DNA of 64,000 nt from Leptotrichia buccalis C-1013-b (GTDB taxonomy: Bacteria; Fusobacteriota; Fusobacteriia; Fusobacteriales; Leptotrichiaceae). Below the pieces are notes generated by a model that was given only the letters and a program-made list of their open reading frames with translations, searched no databases and was not told the DNA's origin. Made by a program: the position numbers and the translations under genes. Below are positions 52,279-60,841 of this stretch, one piece after another; the stretch's first letter is position 1, and each line of letters opens with the position of its first letter. The DNA is taken from the NCBI RefSeq assembly GCF_000023905.1, contig NC_013192.1, forward strand, positions 1,860,001 through 1,924,000, written 5' to 3'.

Positions 52279-52845
52279 TTAAAACTTAACTTCTGGAGCC
52301 TTTTCTGCTCCTTCTACAGCATTAAAGAACTCAGCTTTTTTAAATCCTAAAAATCCACCTATTATATTATTTGGAAAAGTTTCCACAAAAGTATTTCTAT
52401 CTCTTGTTGTGCCATTATAATATTTTCTTGAACTTTGAATTTCTGTTTCTATTTGAGTCAGTTGAGATTGCAAGCTCAAAAAGTTTTCATTTGCCTTCAA
52501 TTCTGGATAATTTTCCTGTAACATCATTATTGATCTTAATGTTTTTGTCATTTCATTTTCAAGTTTTTGAATTTTTTCAATATTATCAATATCCTTTGTA
52601 TCAATCGACATCATTTGACTTCTTAATTTTACCACATTTTCCAGCGTTTCCTTTTCATGTGTTGCATAACCTTTAACAGTATTAACAAGATTTGGTATCA
52701 AATCCAGTCTTTTTTGCAAATATACGCCTATTCCACTCCAACCTTCCTCATTCAGATTTTTTAGTCTAATATATTTATTATAAATTCCCATTCCAACTAC
52801 AACCAAAACTACCAAAATTCCTATTAAAATAAATACAATACTCAT
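52279..52845 (-). CDS. lemA: LemA family protein
   Basis: This 188-aa protein has an N-terminal membrane helix (IVFILIGILVVLVVVGMGIY) and a four-helix cytosolic or periplasmic bundle. The LemA signature lies in YNKYIRLKNLNEEGWSGIGVYLQKRLDLIPNLVNTVKGYATHEKETLENVVKLRSQ, followed by ENYPELKANENFLSLQSQLTQIE and YYNGTTRDRNTFVETFPNNIIGGFLGF. The biochemical role is unknown. It sits directly upstream of the DUF2207 gene (34 bp), a pairing widespread in bacteria. Confidence 0.92.
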   Translation of the reverse strand: MSIVFILIGILVVLVVVGMGIYNKYIRLKNLNEEGWSGIGVYLQKRLDLIPNLVNTVKGYATHEKETLENVVKLRSQMMSIDTKDIDNIEKIQKLENEMTKTLRSIMMLQENYPELKANENFLSLQSQLTQIETEIQSSRKYYNGTTRDRNTFVETFPNNIIGGFLGFKKAEFFNAVEGAEKAPEVKF

Positions 52846-52861
52846 AATTCATTCTCCTCTT

Positions 52862-53674
52862 CTATTTTTTATTTTTGCCTATTTTCCTTATCATAAATCC
52901 TATCAAGACTATTACGACAAATCCTATAAAAACATTATAATAAACCGTGTAATCTTTTGATTTTGAGATATTATTTCCCTCTGATTTTTCCAATTTTCCT
53001 ACCAAAACTTCATCTCGTTCTTTTATTGAATCGACAAATTCTACAATATCATATTCAGGCTTTTCCAAATTTTCATTTCCAAAAGTTATTTTATAATTTT
53101 CTCTTTCCGTTACCTTAAACACAACCCTGTCTGGAACATAATTTCCTGTCACTTTTTTTATTTTCAACGGAAAATTATCCTTATTTTTTATTTCAATAAT
53201 TATCTCTTTTAATTTAGGAACATTTTCCAAATTTATCGTCAAATTTTTCTTTTTTCCAACTTTAGAAATTATCCCTTCACTATAAAAATTATTCCCATCT
53301 CCCATGGAATACTCTCTCTGAAATTCATCATCCACATCCATAACAATACTTTTTAACGGCAAAAACTTACTTTTAATTTTCAAAATCGTACTTTTCCCAT
53401 TTTGCTCAACTTCATAGCCCAAATTAACTTTCACATTATTTTTATTCTGATTTTTCAAAGTTTCAATCGCATAAGGAACTTCCTTTCCAGCATTATCAAT
53501 TATCCGTATATCTCCAAGATTATTTTTACTATTCTCATAAATATCCTCTGTCAAAAAAAATTGCTTGTATGTAGACTTTCCTGTTATTTTTATAGTTTTA
53601 AAATACTGGCTGGAAAAAAGTTGAACAATTGTTATTAAAAATAAAAACAATATTATTTTATTTATTTTCTTCAT
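52862..53674 (-). CDS. DUF3999-like exported membrane-anchored protein
   Basis: This protein of about 270 aa has a signal helix (IILFLFLITIVQLFSS), a beta-rich extracytoplasmic domain (YFKTIKITGKSTYKQFFLTEDIYENSKNNLGDIRIIDNAGKEVPYAI and NLTINLENVPKLKEIIIEIKNKDNFPLKI) and a single C-terminal anchor (YNVFIGFVVIVLIGFMI) before a Lys tail. The order and the DIRIIDNAGKEVPY block resemble DUF3999, whose gene commonly pairs with DUF2339 genes, as here. I start at 53674, which has AAGGG eight bases upstream; it overlaps the previous gene by 17 bp. Function unknown. Confidence 0.68.
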   Translation of the reverse strand: MKKINKIILFLFLITIVQLFSSQYFKTIKITGKSTYKQFFLTEDIYENSKNNLGDIRIIDNAGKEVPYAIETLKNQNKNNVKVNLGYEVEQNGKSTILKIKSKFLPLKSIVMDVDDEFQREYSMGDGNNFYSEGIISKVGKKKNLTINLENVPKLKEIIIEIKNKDNFPLKIKKVTGNYVPDRVVFKVTERENYKITFGNENLEKPEYDIVEFVDSIKERDEVLVGKLEKSEGNNISKSKDYTVYYNVFIGFVVIVLIGFMIRKIGKNKK

Positions 53675-56249
53675 TTTTCTCACCCTTCCCAAAATCCGTG
53701 TCACTTAAGCTCTCTTTCACTTCCTGCTCCAATTTCTTCAAAGCTGTCTGATAAATATAAGAAGTTCCAATCAAAATAGCCCCCATACTAAAGTAAGCAA
53801 TCAGCTTATAGGAATTATCAAATCGTAAGAAATCCAAAAGGAAACTTTTTGCCACAAAAAATATTCCTATTCCAAGCCCAATTCTTCTAACATTTCTATT
53901 CGGCACTTTAAACCCTTTCCAGACTAAATATCCACATAGTAGCAGTCCAACTATATCCAAAGCTAGTCCAGCTCCTAAAATTAATACACCTGAATGTTCA
54001 TATATTCGTAAAATAATATTTGCTACACAAAGGAAATATATTGATTCTCCAAATATCCACAATGGTTTTTTCTCATTTTTTCTGAAAAAGCATAAATGAA
54101 TATCATTTTTAGCCACAATAAACAAATAAAGATTTACAAAAATTAATAAAATTAAAGATAGTAGATAACTTATTGGTATTTTCTCTTCTTGCACATTCCA
54201 GCTCCAACCAGAAATATATAAGATAAAATTAATCATATTTATGAATAGTAAATAAATTATTTCAATTATTACTAAAAATTTCAAACTAAAACTATCTTGT
54301 AATTTTTTTATTTTATATGTTACCAGTCTTAAAGTAAAAAGTGAAACTAAAATGCAGAATAATGCATCTTTACCATAATTTATCGTTTCAAATGAAGTAA
54401 CAACATTAAAAACAACTTTATTTATAAAAAATATTGAATATGCAAAAATCAGATATTTAAATATTCCATTTAAAATCCTAATTTCGGTCTTGTAGCTTTT
54501 TTGTTTTATCAAGAAGTAAAGCACAAATGAAAAAGATATTATCATCAAATCCTGAATATACACAAGCAAATATTTTTCTTCCCGCACAATCAAATTACTC
54601 ACTAGTGAAACTAGATAAATCGCAATTGTCCCATATCGCATTTCTTTGTTTTTATATTTTCTATAAAAGAAATACAATAGTGCAGTTTCAGCACCCCACG
54701 CAACCACAACAAATTTTTCTGGCACAATTAACGGGATAATTAGGATAAAACTTCCTAATGCCACGATATAAAATATTTTTGCAACTTTATTGTCCTTGAG
54801 CCTGTCGCCAAAAAATCCATAAATTACTCCAACTGTTCCAACTAATATTGCTTTTAGCCAACTTGGCGTTGTATTGTCAAACAGGCTGTAAATCAATAAA
54901 AATTTTATAATTAGATTTAAACTTAGAAATATATAGTCGATTATGTTACTTTGACGATTTTCTTTTTTGTGAGAATTTAGGAAAATAAAACTGTATGCTG
55001 TTGTAAAAATTACGATGTAGAAAAACGCCGTAATCTTGTCATGAATACTATGATTCAAATAATAAACTAGCCCCGTCATATTTACTACACCTGTAACAAA
55101 TCCAAAAATCTTGCTGTATATCCAGTCCTTTTTCCAAGAAACTCCAAGCACAATTCCCTGCAAAATCAAAGAATATGCCAAAACATAATAAATCTGGACG
55201 TTGCTCTTATTCACCCAAATATAAGCTCCGTAAGGCAAATATCCACCAATCAGCGACAATACTCCTATTATCTGGCTATCATATCGCAATGAAAGAATCA
55301 CAACTAGTCCTGTCAATATTACTGATATAAAAAGTCCCGCTGTCATTGGATAAAGTTTGAGATATAACGTAGAAAGAAGCGTAGTCAAATAAAGAATACC
55401 AATTCCACCGCCAATCAGCCCAACTGCAAAATGCTTTTTATTTTTCTGATAAAATTTTTCTCCAGCAAAAAGAAAAAACATCCCAAGCAAATACGAAGCC
55501 GAACTTTTTACATAATTATTTGCCAGAATTTTTGCAAACTGTATCCGAAATACTAAAAAAACTCCCAAAAAGATTGATATTATCCCCAAAAAGTTAAAAC
55601 CTTTCAAACCAATAAGTTTTTCAAATACAAATCTTTTTTTCTCTCTTTCAAAAAGGAATTCCCCTTCCTTCAAAGCCGTTTCTTCCTTTATCTTATTATG
55701 AAATACCGAAGATTCCTCTTGAAGAAATACCTTATTTTCAAAAGTTTTCCTATTACTTTTCTCTAAAAAATCACCAATTTTCCCATCAATTTTTTTTAAT
55801 TCATCTCTTAATGAATCAGCTTCATCTGAAAATTCACAAGAAAGATTTCTTTCCAGCATTTTAACTTTTCTCTTCATTTCCTCTGCATAATTAGAAAGCC
55901 TTCTAGTCACTCCACTTTCCAATTCCACATTCATCTTCTCAGCCAAAATATTCTGAAACTTATCAATCTCACCATTTCTCCTAACCTTTTTCGCTTCCTT
56001 CAATTCCTCAATAAGCACTGCATTACTATTTTTAAGCCTTCCAATTTCCTCTTCCCTAACTTTCATCTTTTCATGAAATGCCTTTAAATCTTTTGATAGC
56101 CTTTCATTCTCTTCCAAGAGTTCCTTTTCCCTGCTTATTCCAGCCTCATTTTTTATATTTGCAATTATTGATTCTATCTCCGAATTTAATTTCCCAATTT
56201 CCTTATATTTATTCTCAAGATTCTCTAATTCTTTTAGTTTGTCAATCAT
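53658..56249 (-). CDS. DUF2339 polytopic membrane protein
   Basis: This is an 863-aa protein. Residues 1-170 form a charged coiled coil (KELENLENKYKEIGKLNSEIESI and onward). Residues about 215-850 hold around twenty hydrophobic helices with short loops (FNFLGIISIFLGVFLVFRIQFAKILA, YLLGMFFLFAGEKFY, AVGLIGGGIGILYLTTLLSTLYL, VLSLIGGYLPYGAYI). GGGIGILYLTT and LIGGYLP are typical of DUF2339. The family's function is unknown; a transporter- or polymer-related envelope role has been guessed from topology only. It is the first gene of the cluster with DUF3999-like, LemA and DUF2207 genes, coupled by overlap. Confidence 0.82.
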   Translation of the reverse strand: MIDKLKELENLENKYKEIGKLNSEIESIIANIKNEAGISREKELLEENERLSKDLKAFHEKMKVREEEIGRLKNSNAVLIEELKEAKKVRRNGEIDKFQNILAEKMNVELESGVTRRLSNYAEEMKRKVKMLERNLSCEFSDEADSLRDELKKIDGKIGDFLEKSNRKTFENKVFLQEESSVFHNKIKEETALKEGEFLFEREKKRFVFEKLIGLKGFNFLGIISIFLGVFLVFRIQFAKILANNYVKSSASYLLGMFFLFAGEKFYQKNKKHFAVGLIGGGIGILYLTTLLSTLYLKLYPMTAGLFISVILTGLVVILSLRYDSQIIGVLSLIGGYLPYGAYIWVNKSNVQIYYVLAYSLILQGIVLGVSWKKDWIYSKIFGFVTGVVNMTGLVYYLNHSIHDKITAFFYIVIFTTAYSFIFLNSHKKENRQSNIIDYIFLSLNLIIKFLLIYSLFDNTTPSWLKAILVGTVGVIYGFFGDRLKDNKVAKIFYIVALGSFILIIPLIVPEKFVVVAWGAETALLYFFYRKYKNKEMRYGTIAIYLVSLVSNLIVREEKYLLVYIQDLMIISFSFVLYFLIKQKSYKTEIRILNGIFKYLIFAYSIFFINKVVFNVVTSFETINYGKDALFCILVSLFTLRLVTYKIKKLQDSFSLKFLVIIEIIYLLFINMINFILYISGWSWNVQEEKIPISYLLSLILLIFVNLYLFIVAKNDIHLCFFRKNEKKPLWIFGESIYFLCVANIILRIYEHSGVLILGAGLALDIVGLLLCGYLVWKGFKVPNRNVRRIGLGIGIFFVAKSFLLDFLRFDNSYKLIAYFSMGAILIGTSYIYQTALKKLEQEVKESLSDTDFGKGEKNEENK

Positions 56250-56557
56250 TGTAAAACCACCTCAAAACTCACATTTTTTTATAAATGTATTTTTAATTTG
56301 CAAAATAATTTATAATTTTATACTATTCCCTATTTAAATAGTGAATATTTAATAAATTTTCAACTATTATAAGAATATTTTCTATTTTCTAATGAGATTC
56401 AGTACTTAGATTATTTTGTTTAATAACAGTTTTTACTATTTTATTATTATATTTTTTATTTTCGTAGGATTGCTCATTGCCACAAATCCTTATCTTGCAG
56501 TAAAAGTACGTAACAAATTCTTATTTAAACGATGTTTAATATAAATTGGATTTAGTA
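56250..56557. other. AT-rich gap between the DUF2339 and AAA-ATPase genes
   Basis: No ORF, tRNA or convincing hairpin is seen in these 308 bp. The stretch should hold the promoter of the DUF2339 operon (minus) and the 3' end of the AAA-ATPase mRNA. Confidence 0.4.
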
Positions 56558-58255
56558 TTAACTGTAATTTCTATCAAATCTAACTGCCACTTCTTTTCCA
56601 AAAAATGCTATCCCAATTTTCAATACATTCTTAACTCCAGAATTTTTTAATACAGAAGCATATTCTTTCTTTTCAATCTGCTGTAATGCAATATCACACT
56701 CATTCTCCAACTTTTCCAAAATTTTATCTTCACTCAAATTTTCCATTACATTTACAACCTTCAATTCCAAAATAATCCCTTCTTTTCTTTTTTCCAGATT
56801 TTTAGGCTTCAAAAGCAAATCATATCTGCCTTTCCCGGCAAAATTATTTGAAGTTATTTCATACTCATTTTTCAAAGTCAAAATTATTCCAAGCATTAAG
56901 CCATGATAAAATTGCTCTTTATAAACTCCGCTTACATCGAATATTCCCACGTTTTCCAATAAAATTTTTCTTAATTCCTTCTTAAAAGTTTCAATATCTC
57001 CATTTTTCAAGGAATATACCATATTATAAAAGCTGTTATAATTCTCAAAATATACTTCTATAAACATTTTTGAAAACATTTTTAATATTTCTTCATTCGG
57101 AATTTTCAAATAAACTTGTTCCTCATCATCTTGAACTTCTTCTGCCAATGTCAAATAACCGCTGTGAAAAAACAAATTCCATATATTTTCTTCATAATTT
57201 GCTTCCAAGTTTGCAAAAGTCATATTCTCATCTATTCTTCTTAAAATGGATTTTTTATTCAAAAGTTTTGAAAAATCATCAAAAATCTCATTTTTCAGTT
57301 TTTTTAAATATAATTTTATCAATTCATTTCCACTCGTATTTACCCAGTACGGTTTTAATTTTTCATCATTCAGAAAATTAATAATCGACCATGGATTATA
57401 AACTTTTATATCTCCAAACAAATATCCATTGTACCAACGTTGGACATCTTTAAGTTCAAATTCTAAATCAAAATCCTTTAAAGCCCGCTCAACTTCACTT
57501 TCTGTAATACCAAAATATTCTGTAAATCTATTGTCTAAAATTGTATGAACTCTTAGATTATTCAATCCAGAAAATATATTTTCCTTTGCAACTCTTAAAA
57601 TTCCAGTCATAATTCCCATTTCGAGATAATTATTATCCTTTAGGACAACTCCATAAAATGTTTTAAAAAAGCTAATTGCTTCTTGATAATAGCCTTTCAC
57701 GTATGAATCAATTATCGGCTGATCATACTCATCTATTAGCACTACCACTTTTCGTCCATAATATTCATATAGATATTTTGTTAAATCCAGCAAGGATAAT
57801 TTCCATGTTGCTTCAGTTGCTCTGTTAAATAAAATTGAATCATATTTTTCTTTTTTTCTCGCACTTAAATTTTCCTTTACAAATTCAAATTCATCATATA
57901 AATCTGAAATTGTATTTTTTATCATCTCAAACCCATTTTCCCAGCTACTTTCATCATAATTTCTAAATGAAATTGAAATAACTGGAGCTGTCCCCTGCTT
58001 TTTAAAATACTCATTTTCAGAAATTTTTAAATTCTCAAACAGCTTTTTATTTTCATTTTTATTTTCAATATCAAAAAAATATTTTATCATCGACATATTA
58101 AGCGTTTTCCCAAATCTTCTCGGACGTGTGAACAACTTAATTTTAGACACTTCCTCAAATAAATTCTCAATAAACTCTGTTTTATCAAAATAGTAATATT
58201 CATCTTCTATTATTTCCTTAAAATTTGATATTCCTATCGGCAACTTTTTCTTCAT
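56558..58255 (-). CDS. AAA-ATPase-like / PD-(D/E)XK nuclease fusion (DUF1703-type)
   Basis: This 565-aa protein is of a family often multiplied in anaerobes. The N-terminal AAA-ATPase-like domain (residues 1-230) starts LPIGISNFKEIIEDEYYYFDKTEFIENL and has the P-loop FTRPRRFGKTLNMSMIKYFF and Walker B VVVLIDEYDQPIIDSY. The C-terminal PDDEXK_9 nuclease domain contains GRYDLLLKPKN and GIILELKVVN, with the D...ExK core. Its role is unknown; mobile or defence-like behaviour has been suggested for relatives. It stands alone, has an SD (GGAGG) before the ATG and ordinary codon use. Confidence 0.85.
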   Translation of the reverse strand: MKKKLPIGISNFKEIIEDEYYYFDKTEFIENLFEEVSKIKLFTRPRRFGKTLNMSMIKYFFDIENKNENKKLFENLKISENEYFKKQGTAPVISISFRNYDESSWENGFEMIKNTISDLYDEFEFVKENLSARKKEKYDSILFNRATEATWKLSLLDLTKYLYEYYGRKVVVLIDEYDQPIIDSYVKGYYQEAISFFKTFYGVVLKDNNYLEMGIMTGILRVAKENIFSGLNNLRVHTILDNRFTEYFGITESEVERALKDFDLEFELKDVQRWYNGYLFGDIKVYNPWSIINFLNDEKLKPYWVNTSGNELIKLYLKKLKNEIFDDFSKLLNKKSILRRIDENMTFANLEANYEENIWNLFFHSGYLTLAEEVQDDEEQVYLKIPNEEILKMFSKMFIEVYFENYNSFYNMVYSLKNGDIETFKKELRKILLENVGIFDVSGVYKEQFYHGLMLGIILTLKNEYEITSNNFAGKGRYDLLLKPKNLEKRKEGIILELKVVNVMENLSEDKILEKLENECDIALQQIEKKEYASVLKNSGVKNVLKIGIAFFGKEVAVRFDRNYS

Positions 58256-58360
58256 CTAACATTCCTCCCTTTTTACAAATTATTAAAAACTTTTTTATTT
58301 TTATATATTCAAAAAAATATCTGTACCATTTATGCACAAACACTTTTCCTTAAAATAAAT

Positions 58361-59212
58361 CTATTTATAAATAAATAGCAAAATTTCCCTAAGCAGTTTG
58401 CAAGCTAATGCTGTAGATTGTCCAGACTGATCGTAAACAGGTGATAATTCGTTCATATCAAGTCCAACAATATTTAACTGCGAAATTTTTTCTATTGCCT
58501 TATGAAGTTCCACAAAAGTAACTCCTCCAGCTTCAGGCGTTCCAGTTCCAGGAAATTCCGATGGATCAAGTACATCTAGATCCAATGTAAAATACACAGG
58601 TTTCCCTTTTAATTTTTCTACAACTTCATCAAGTCCATCAAAATTAAATTTTGTTGTATGAAGATGTTCCTTTGCAAATTTCCATTCATCTCTTTCGCCG
58701 CTTCTTATTCCAAACTGAAAGATTCTGTCATCTCCAACAATGTCCCAACATCTTCTAATTACAGAAGCATGTGAATAATACTGTCCTAAATACTCATCTC
58801 TCAAATCTGTATGTGCGTCAAACTGTATAATATGCAAATCTGGATATTTTTCAGCAACCGCTTTCACAGCCCCCAGTGTAACAGAATGCTCTCCACCAAT
58901 CATAAACGGAATTTTCCCATCCTTCAAAATTTTTGCTGTTTCATCCTGAATATCCTGCAATGTACTTTCCGAATTTCCAAACGAAAGCTCCAAGTCCCCG
59001 CCGTCAAAAACTTTAATATCTTCCAAATCTTTATCCTGATAAGGGCTATAAGTTTCTATCCCAAAACTCTCATTTCTCATAACCGCCGAAGCAAATCTAG
59101 TCCCTGGTCTAAACGAAGTTGTACTGTCAAACGGCGCTCCAAAAATAGCAATTTTGCTCTCATTGTATTCATTGTCACAACCTATAAATGTATGTATATT
59201 TTTATTTCTCAT
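58361..59212 (-). CDS. speB: Agmatinase
   Basis: This binuclear manganese ureohydrolase makes putrescine and urea from agmatine. The 283-aa length is typical. Metal ligands are visible: His in MIGGEHSVTLGA, the DxHxD in IIQFDAHTDLRDEY, and the DxD in YFTLDLDVLDPSEFPGTGTPEAGG. The N-terminal IAIFGAPFDSTTSFRPGTRFA is also conserved. An SD (AGGAG) precedes the ATG. It lies 29 bp after speE. With speA and speE upstream, the arginine-agmatine-putrescine-spermidine route is explained, so agmatine rather than arginine is the inferred substrate. Confidence 0.92.
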   Translation of the reverse strand: MRNKNIHTFIGCDNEYNESKIAIFGAPFDSTTSFRPGTRFASAVMRNESFGIETYSPYQDKDLEDIKVFDGGDLELSFGNSESTLQDIQDETAKILKDGKIPFMIGGEHSVTLGAVKAVAEKYPDLHIIQFDAHTDLRDEYLGQYYSHASVIRRCWDIVGDDRIFQFGIRSGERDEWKFAKEHLHTTKFNFDGLDEVVEKLKGKPVYFTLDLDVLDPSEFPGTGTPEAGGVTFVELHKAIEKISQLNIVGLDMNELSPVYDQSGQSTALACKLLREILLFIYK

Positions 59213-59241
59213 ATAAATTCTCCTTCTAGTTTTTATTCTAA

Positions 59242-60084
59242 TTATTTTATTAAATCTTTCACATAATTTGGCAATGCAAATGCCCCTTTATGCAATTCCG
59301 TATTATAATATCTTGTTTCTATCCCAAACTTATTCCATTCATCTGCCTTCAAATCTCCTACGGGATTATATTTTTTTGAAGCAAAGCCAAATAGCCAATG
59401 TCCTGACGGATATGTCGGTATATGTAGCTGATAAACTGTTGCAAATGGAAAAACTGCTCTTAACTGTTTATTTGCTCTTGCTGTTGCTTTAGCATCTGCC
59501 TCATAATATGGGCTTTCGTGCTGATTCACAAGAATTCCGTCTTCTTTTAATGCATTAAAGCAATTTCCATAAAATTCCCTTGTAAATAAATCTTCTCCAG
59601 GCCCAAACGGATCTGTCGAATCCACAATTACAATATCATATTCATTTGCTTTGGAACGTACAAATTTCAATCCATCCTCATAATAAATATGAACTCTCTT
59701 ATCATCCAGCTTATTCGCCGTCTTAGGCAAATATTCACGGCAAAGATCGACAACCATCTTGTCAATTTCCACCATATCAATTCTCTCAATATGTTCATAT
59801 TTTACAAGTTCACGGACAGTACCGCCATCTCCAGCACCAATTACCAATATTTTCTTAGCCTTAGGATTTACAGCCATAGGAACGTGAGTTATCATCTCAT
59901 GGTAAATAAACTCATCCTTTTCTGTCAGCATCATAAACCCATCCAGTGTCAAAAGTCGCCCAAATTCCTGTGACTCAAAAATATCAATCCGCTGAAAATC
60001 ACTTTTCACACTAACCAATTGCTTATCAACCTTTATAGAAAATCGAACATTTTTCGTATGTTCTTCTGTATACCATAATTCCAT
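59242..60084 (-). CDS. speE: Spermidine synthase
   Basis: This aminopropyltransferase adds the propylamine of decarboxylated SAM to putrescine. The 280-aa protein starts MELWYTEEHTKNVRFSIKV, then SDFQRIDIFESQEFGRLLTLDGFMMLTEKDEFIYHEMI, the nucleotide loop VLVIGAGDGGTVRELVKY, and the catalytic Asp block VIVDSTDPFGPGEDLFTREF. LVNQHESPYYEAD and VYQLHIPTYPSGHWLFGFASKK complete the family pattern. It is preceded by a strong SD. SpeD, which supplies its aminopropyl donor, is encoded 3 kb upstream on the same strand. Confidence 0.95.
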   Translation of the reverse strand: MELWYTEEHTKNVRFSIKVDKQLVSVKSDFQRIDIFESQEFGRLLTLDGFMMLTEKDEFIYHEMITHVPMAVNPKAKKILVIGAGDGGTVRELVKYEHIERIDMVEIDKMVVDLCREYLPKTANKLDDKRVHIYYEDGLKFVRSKANEYDIVIVDSTDPFGPGEDLFTREFYGNCFNALKEDGILVNQHESPYYEADAKATARANKQLRAVFPFATVYQLHIPTYPSGHWLFGFASKKYNPVGDLKADEWNKFGIETRYYNTELHKGAFALPNYVKDLIK

Positions 60085-60240
60085 CTGCTACACTCCTTTC
60101 GATTTGTATTACCTGTTTTTTATAAAAATCTTACAATAAAAAATATCTAGTATTTTATTTTCAATGTTTCTTACTTTGAAACTTTTTTAATTCCTCAATT
60201 TTTCTATTTTTTATAATTTTATTCTATTTTCTTGCATTTA

Positions 60241-60771
60241 TTAAACGTTTCTCAAATAATTTTCCTTAACCTTAACCCTATTTAACCATCCCGTCAAAAA
60301 ATCATTCTGAGTCGCATCCTTTTTAGCAAGAGATTTGTAGTATTCACGCTGCAAACTATGATAAACAGACAAAAATTTAGCTGGATTAACTTCATTCAAA
60401 TATTTTAATGTCTGAGGTCCAATTGCCCCATCCACACTCACAACATTTTTACCGTAAACCTTATTCACAGCCTCCTGAGCCTTTTTAATTCCATATCTTC
60501 CAGCATTTACTGAAAAATCAAATATGCTGAGTGCCATCTTATCATTTTTTACCTTGTCCAATTTTTTTGCCTTGTAATATTTTTCCTCATAAATTTTTTG
60601 TGCTGTTGCTTTTGTTAAATCTTTCATGCTACCTTTGTATCCACATTCTCTGGCTCTTTCCTTAGTAATGCCATATTTTGTTTCGCCGCCTTTATCATTC
60701 TTATCATTAGAGTAGCTTCCTTCAACTAGCAAAATATAATTAAAAAATTTCAAAAATCTGCTATCAGCCAT
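60241..60771 (-). CDS. Phage-type GH108 muramidase (endolysin-like)
   Basis: This 176-aa protein has the GH108 N-terminal catalytic pattern ILLVEGSYSNDKNDKGGETKYGITKERAREC, whose Glu should be the acid, and the C-terminal PG_binding_3 part VVSVDGAIGPQTLKYLNEV. It cleaves peptidoglycan in phage or secretion contexts. No signal peptide is visible. The start at 60771 follows AAGAAGGAAA; a longer in-frame start adds six residues. It sits between speE and speA, about 70 bp from the latter, with no holin, capsid or integrase nearby. It is probably a domesticated or stranded phage gene. Confidence 0.82.
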   Translation of the reverse strand: MADSRFLKFFNYILLVEGSYSNDKNDKGGETKYGITKERARECGYKGSMKDLTKATAQKIYEEKYYKAKKLDKVKNDKMALSIFDFSVNAGRYGIKKAQEAVNKVYGKNVVSVDGAIGPQTLKYLNEVNPAKFLSVYHSLQREYYKSLAKKDATQNDFLTGWLNRVKVKENYLRNV

Positions 60772-60841
60772 TTTGTTTCCTTCTTTCATTTATTTTAATT
60801 GGAATTCCGCAGACATTGTCTACGTTTTTTTTTCAAAAATT

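Noticed and set aside
56558-58255. AAA-ATPase/nuclease protein as a defence gene
   Set aside because: The family is widespread, with no proven defence role, and no other defence genes adjoin it here.
58811-59266. 151-aa plus-strand frame
   Set aside because: It is antisense to speB, spans the speB-speE junction and has a low-complexity composition.
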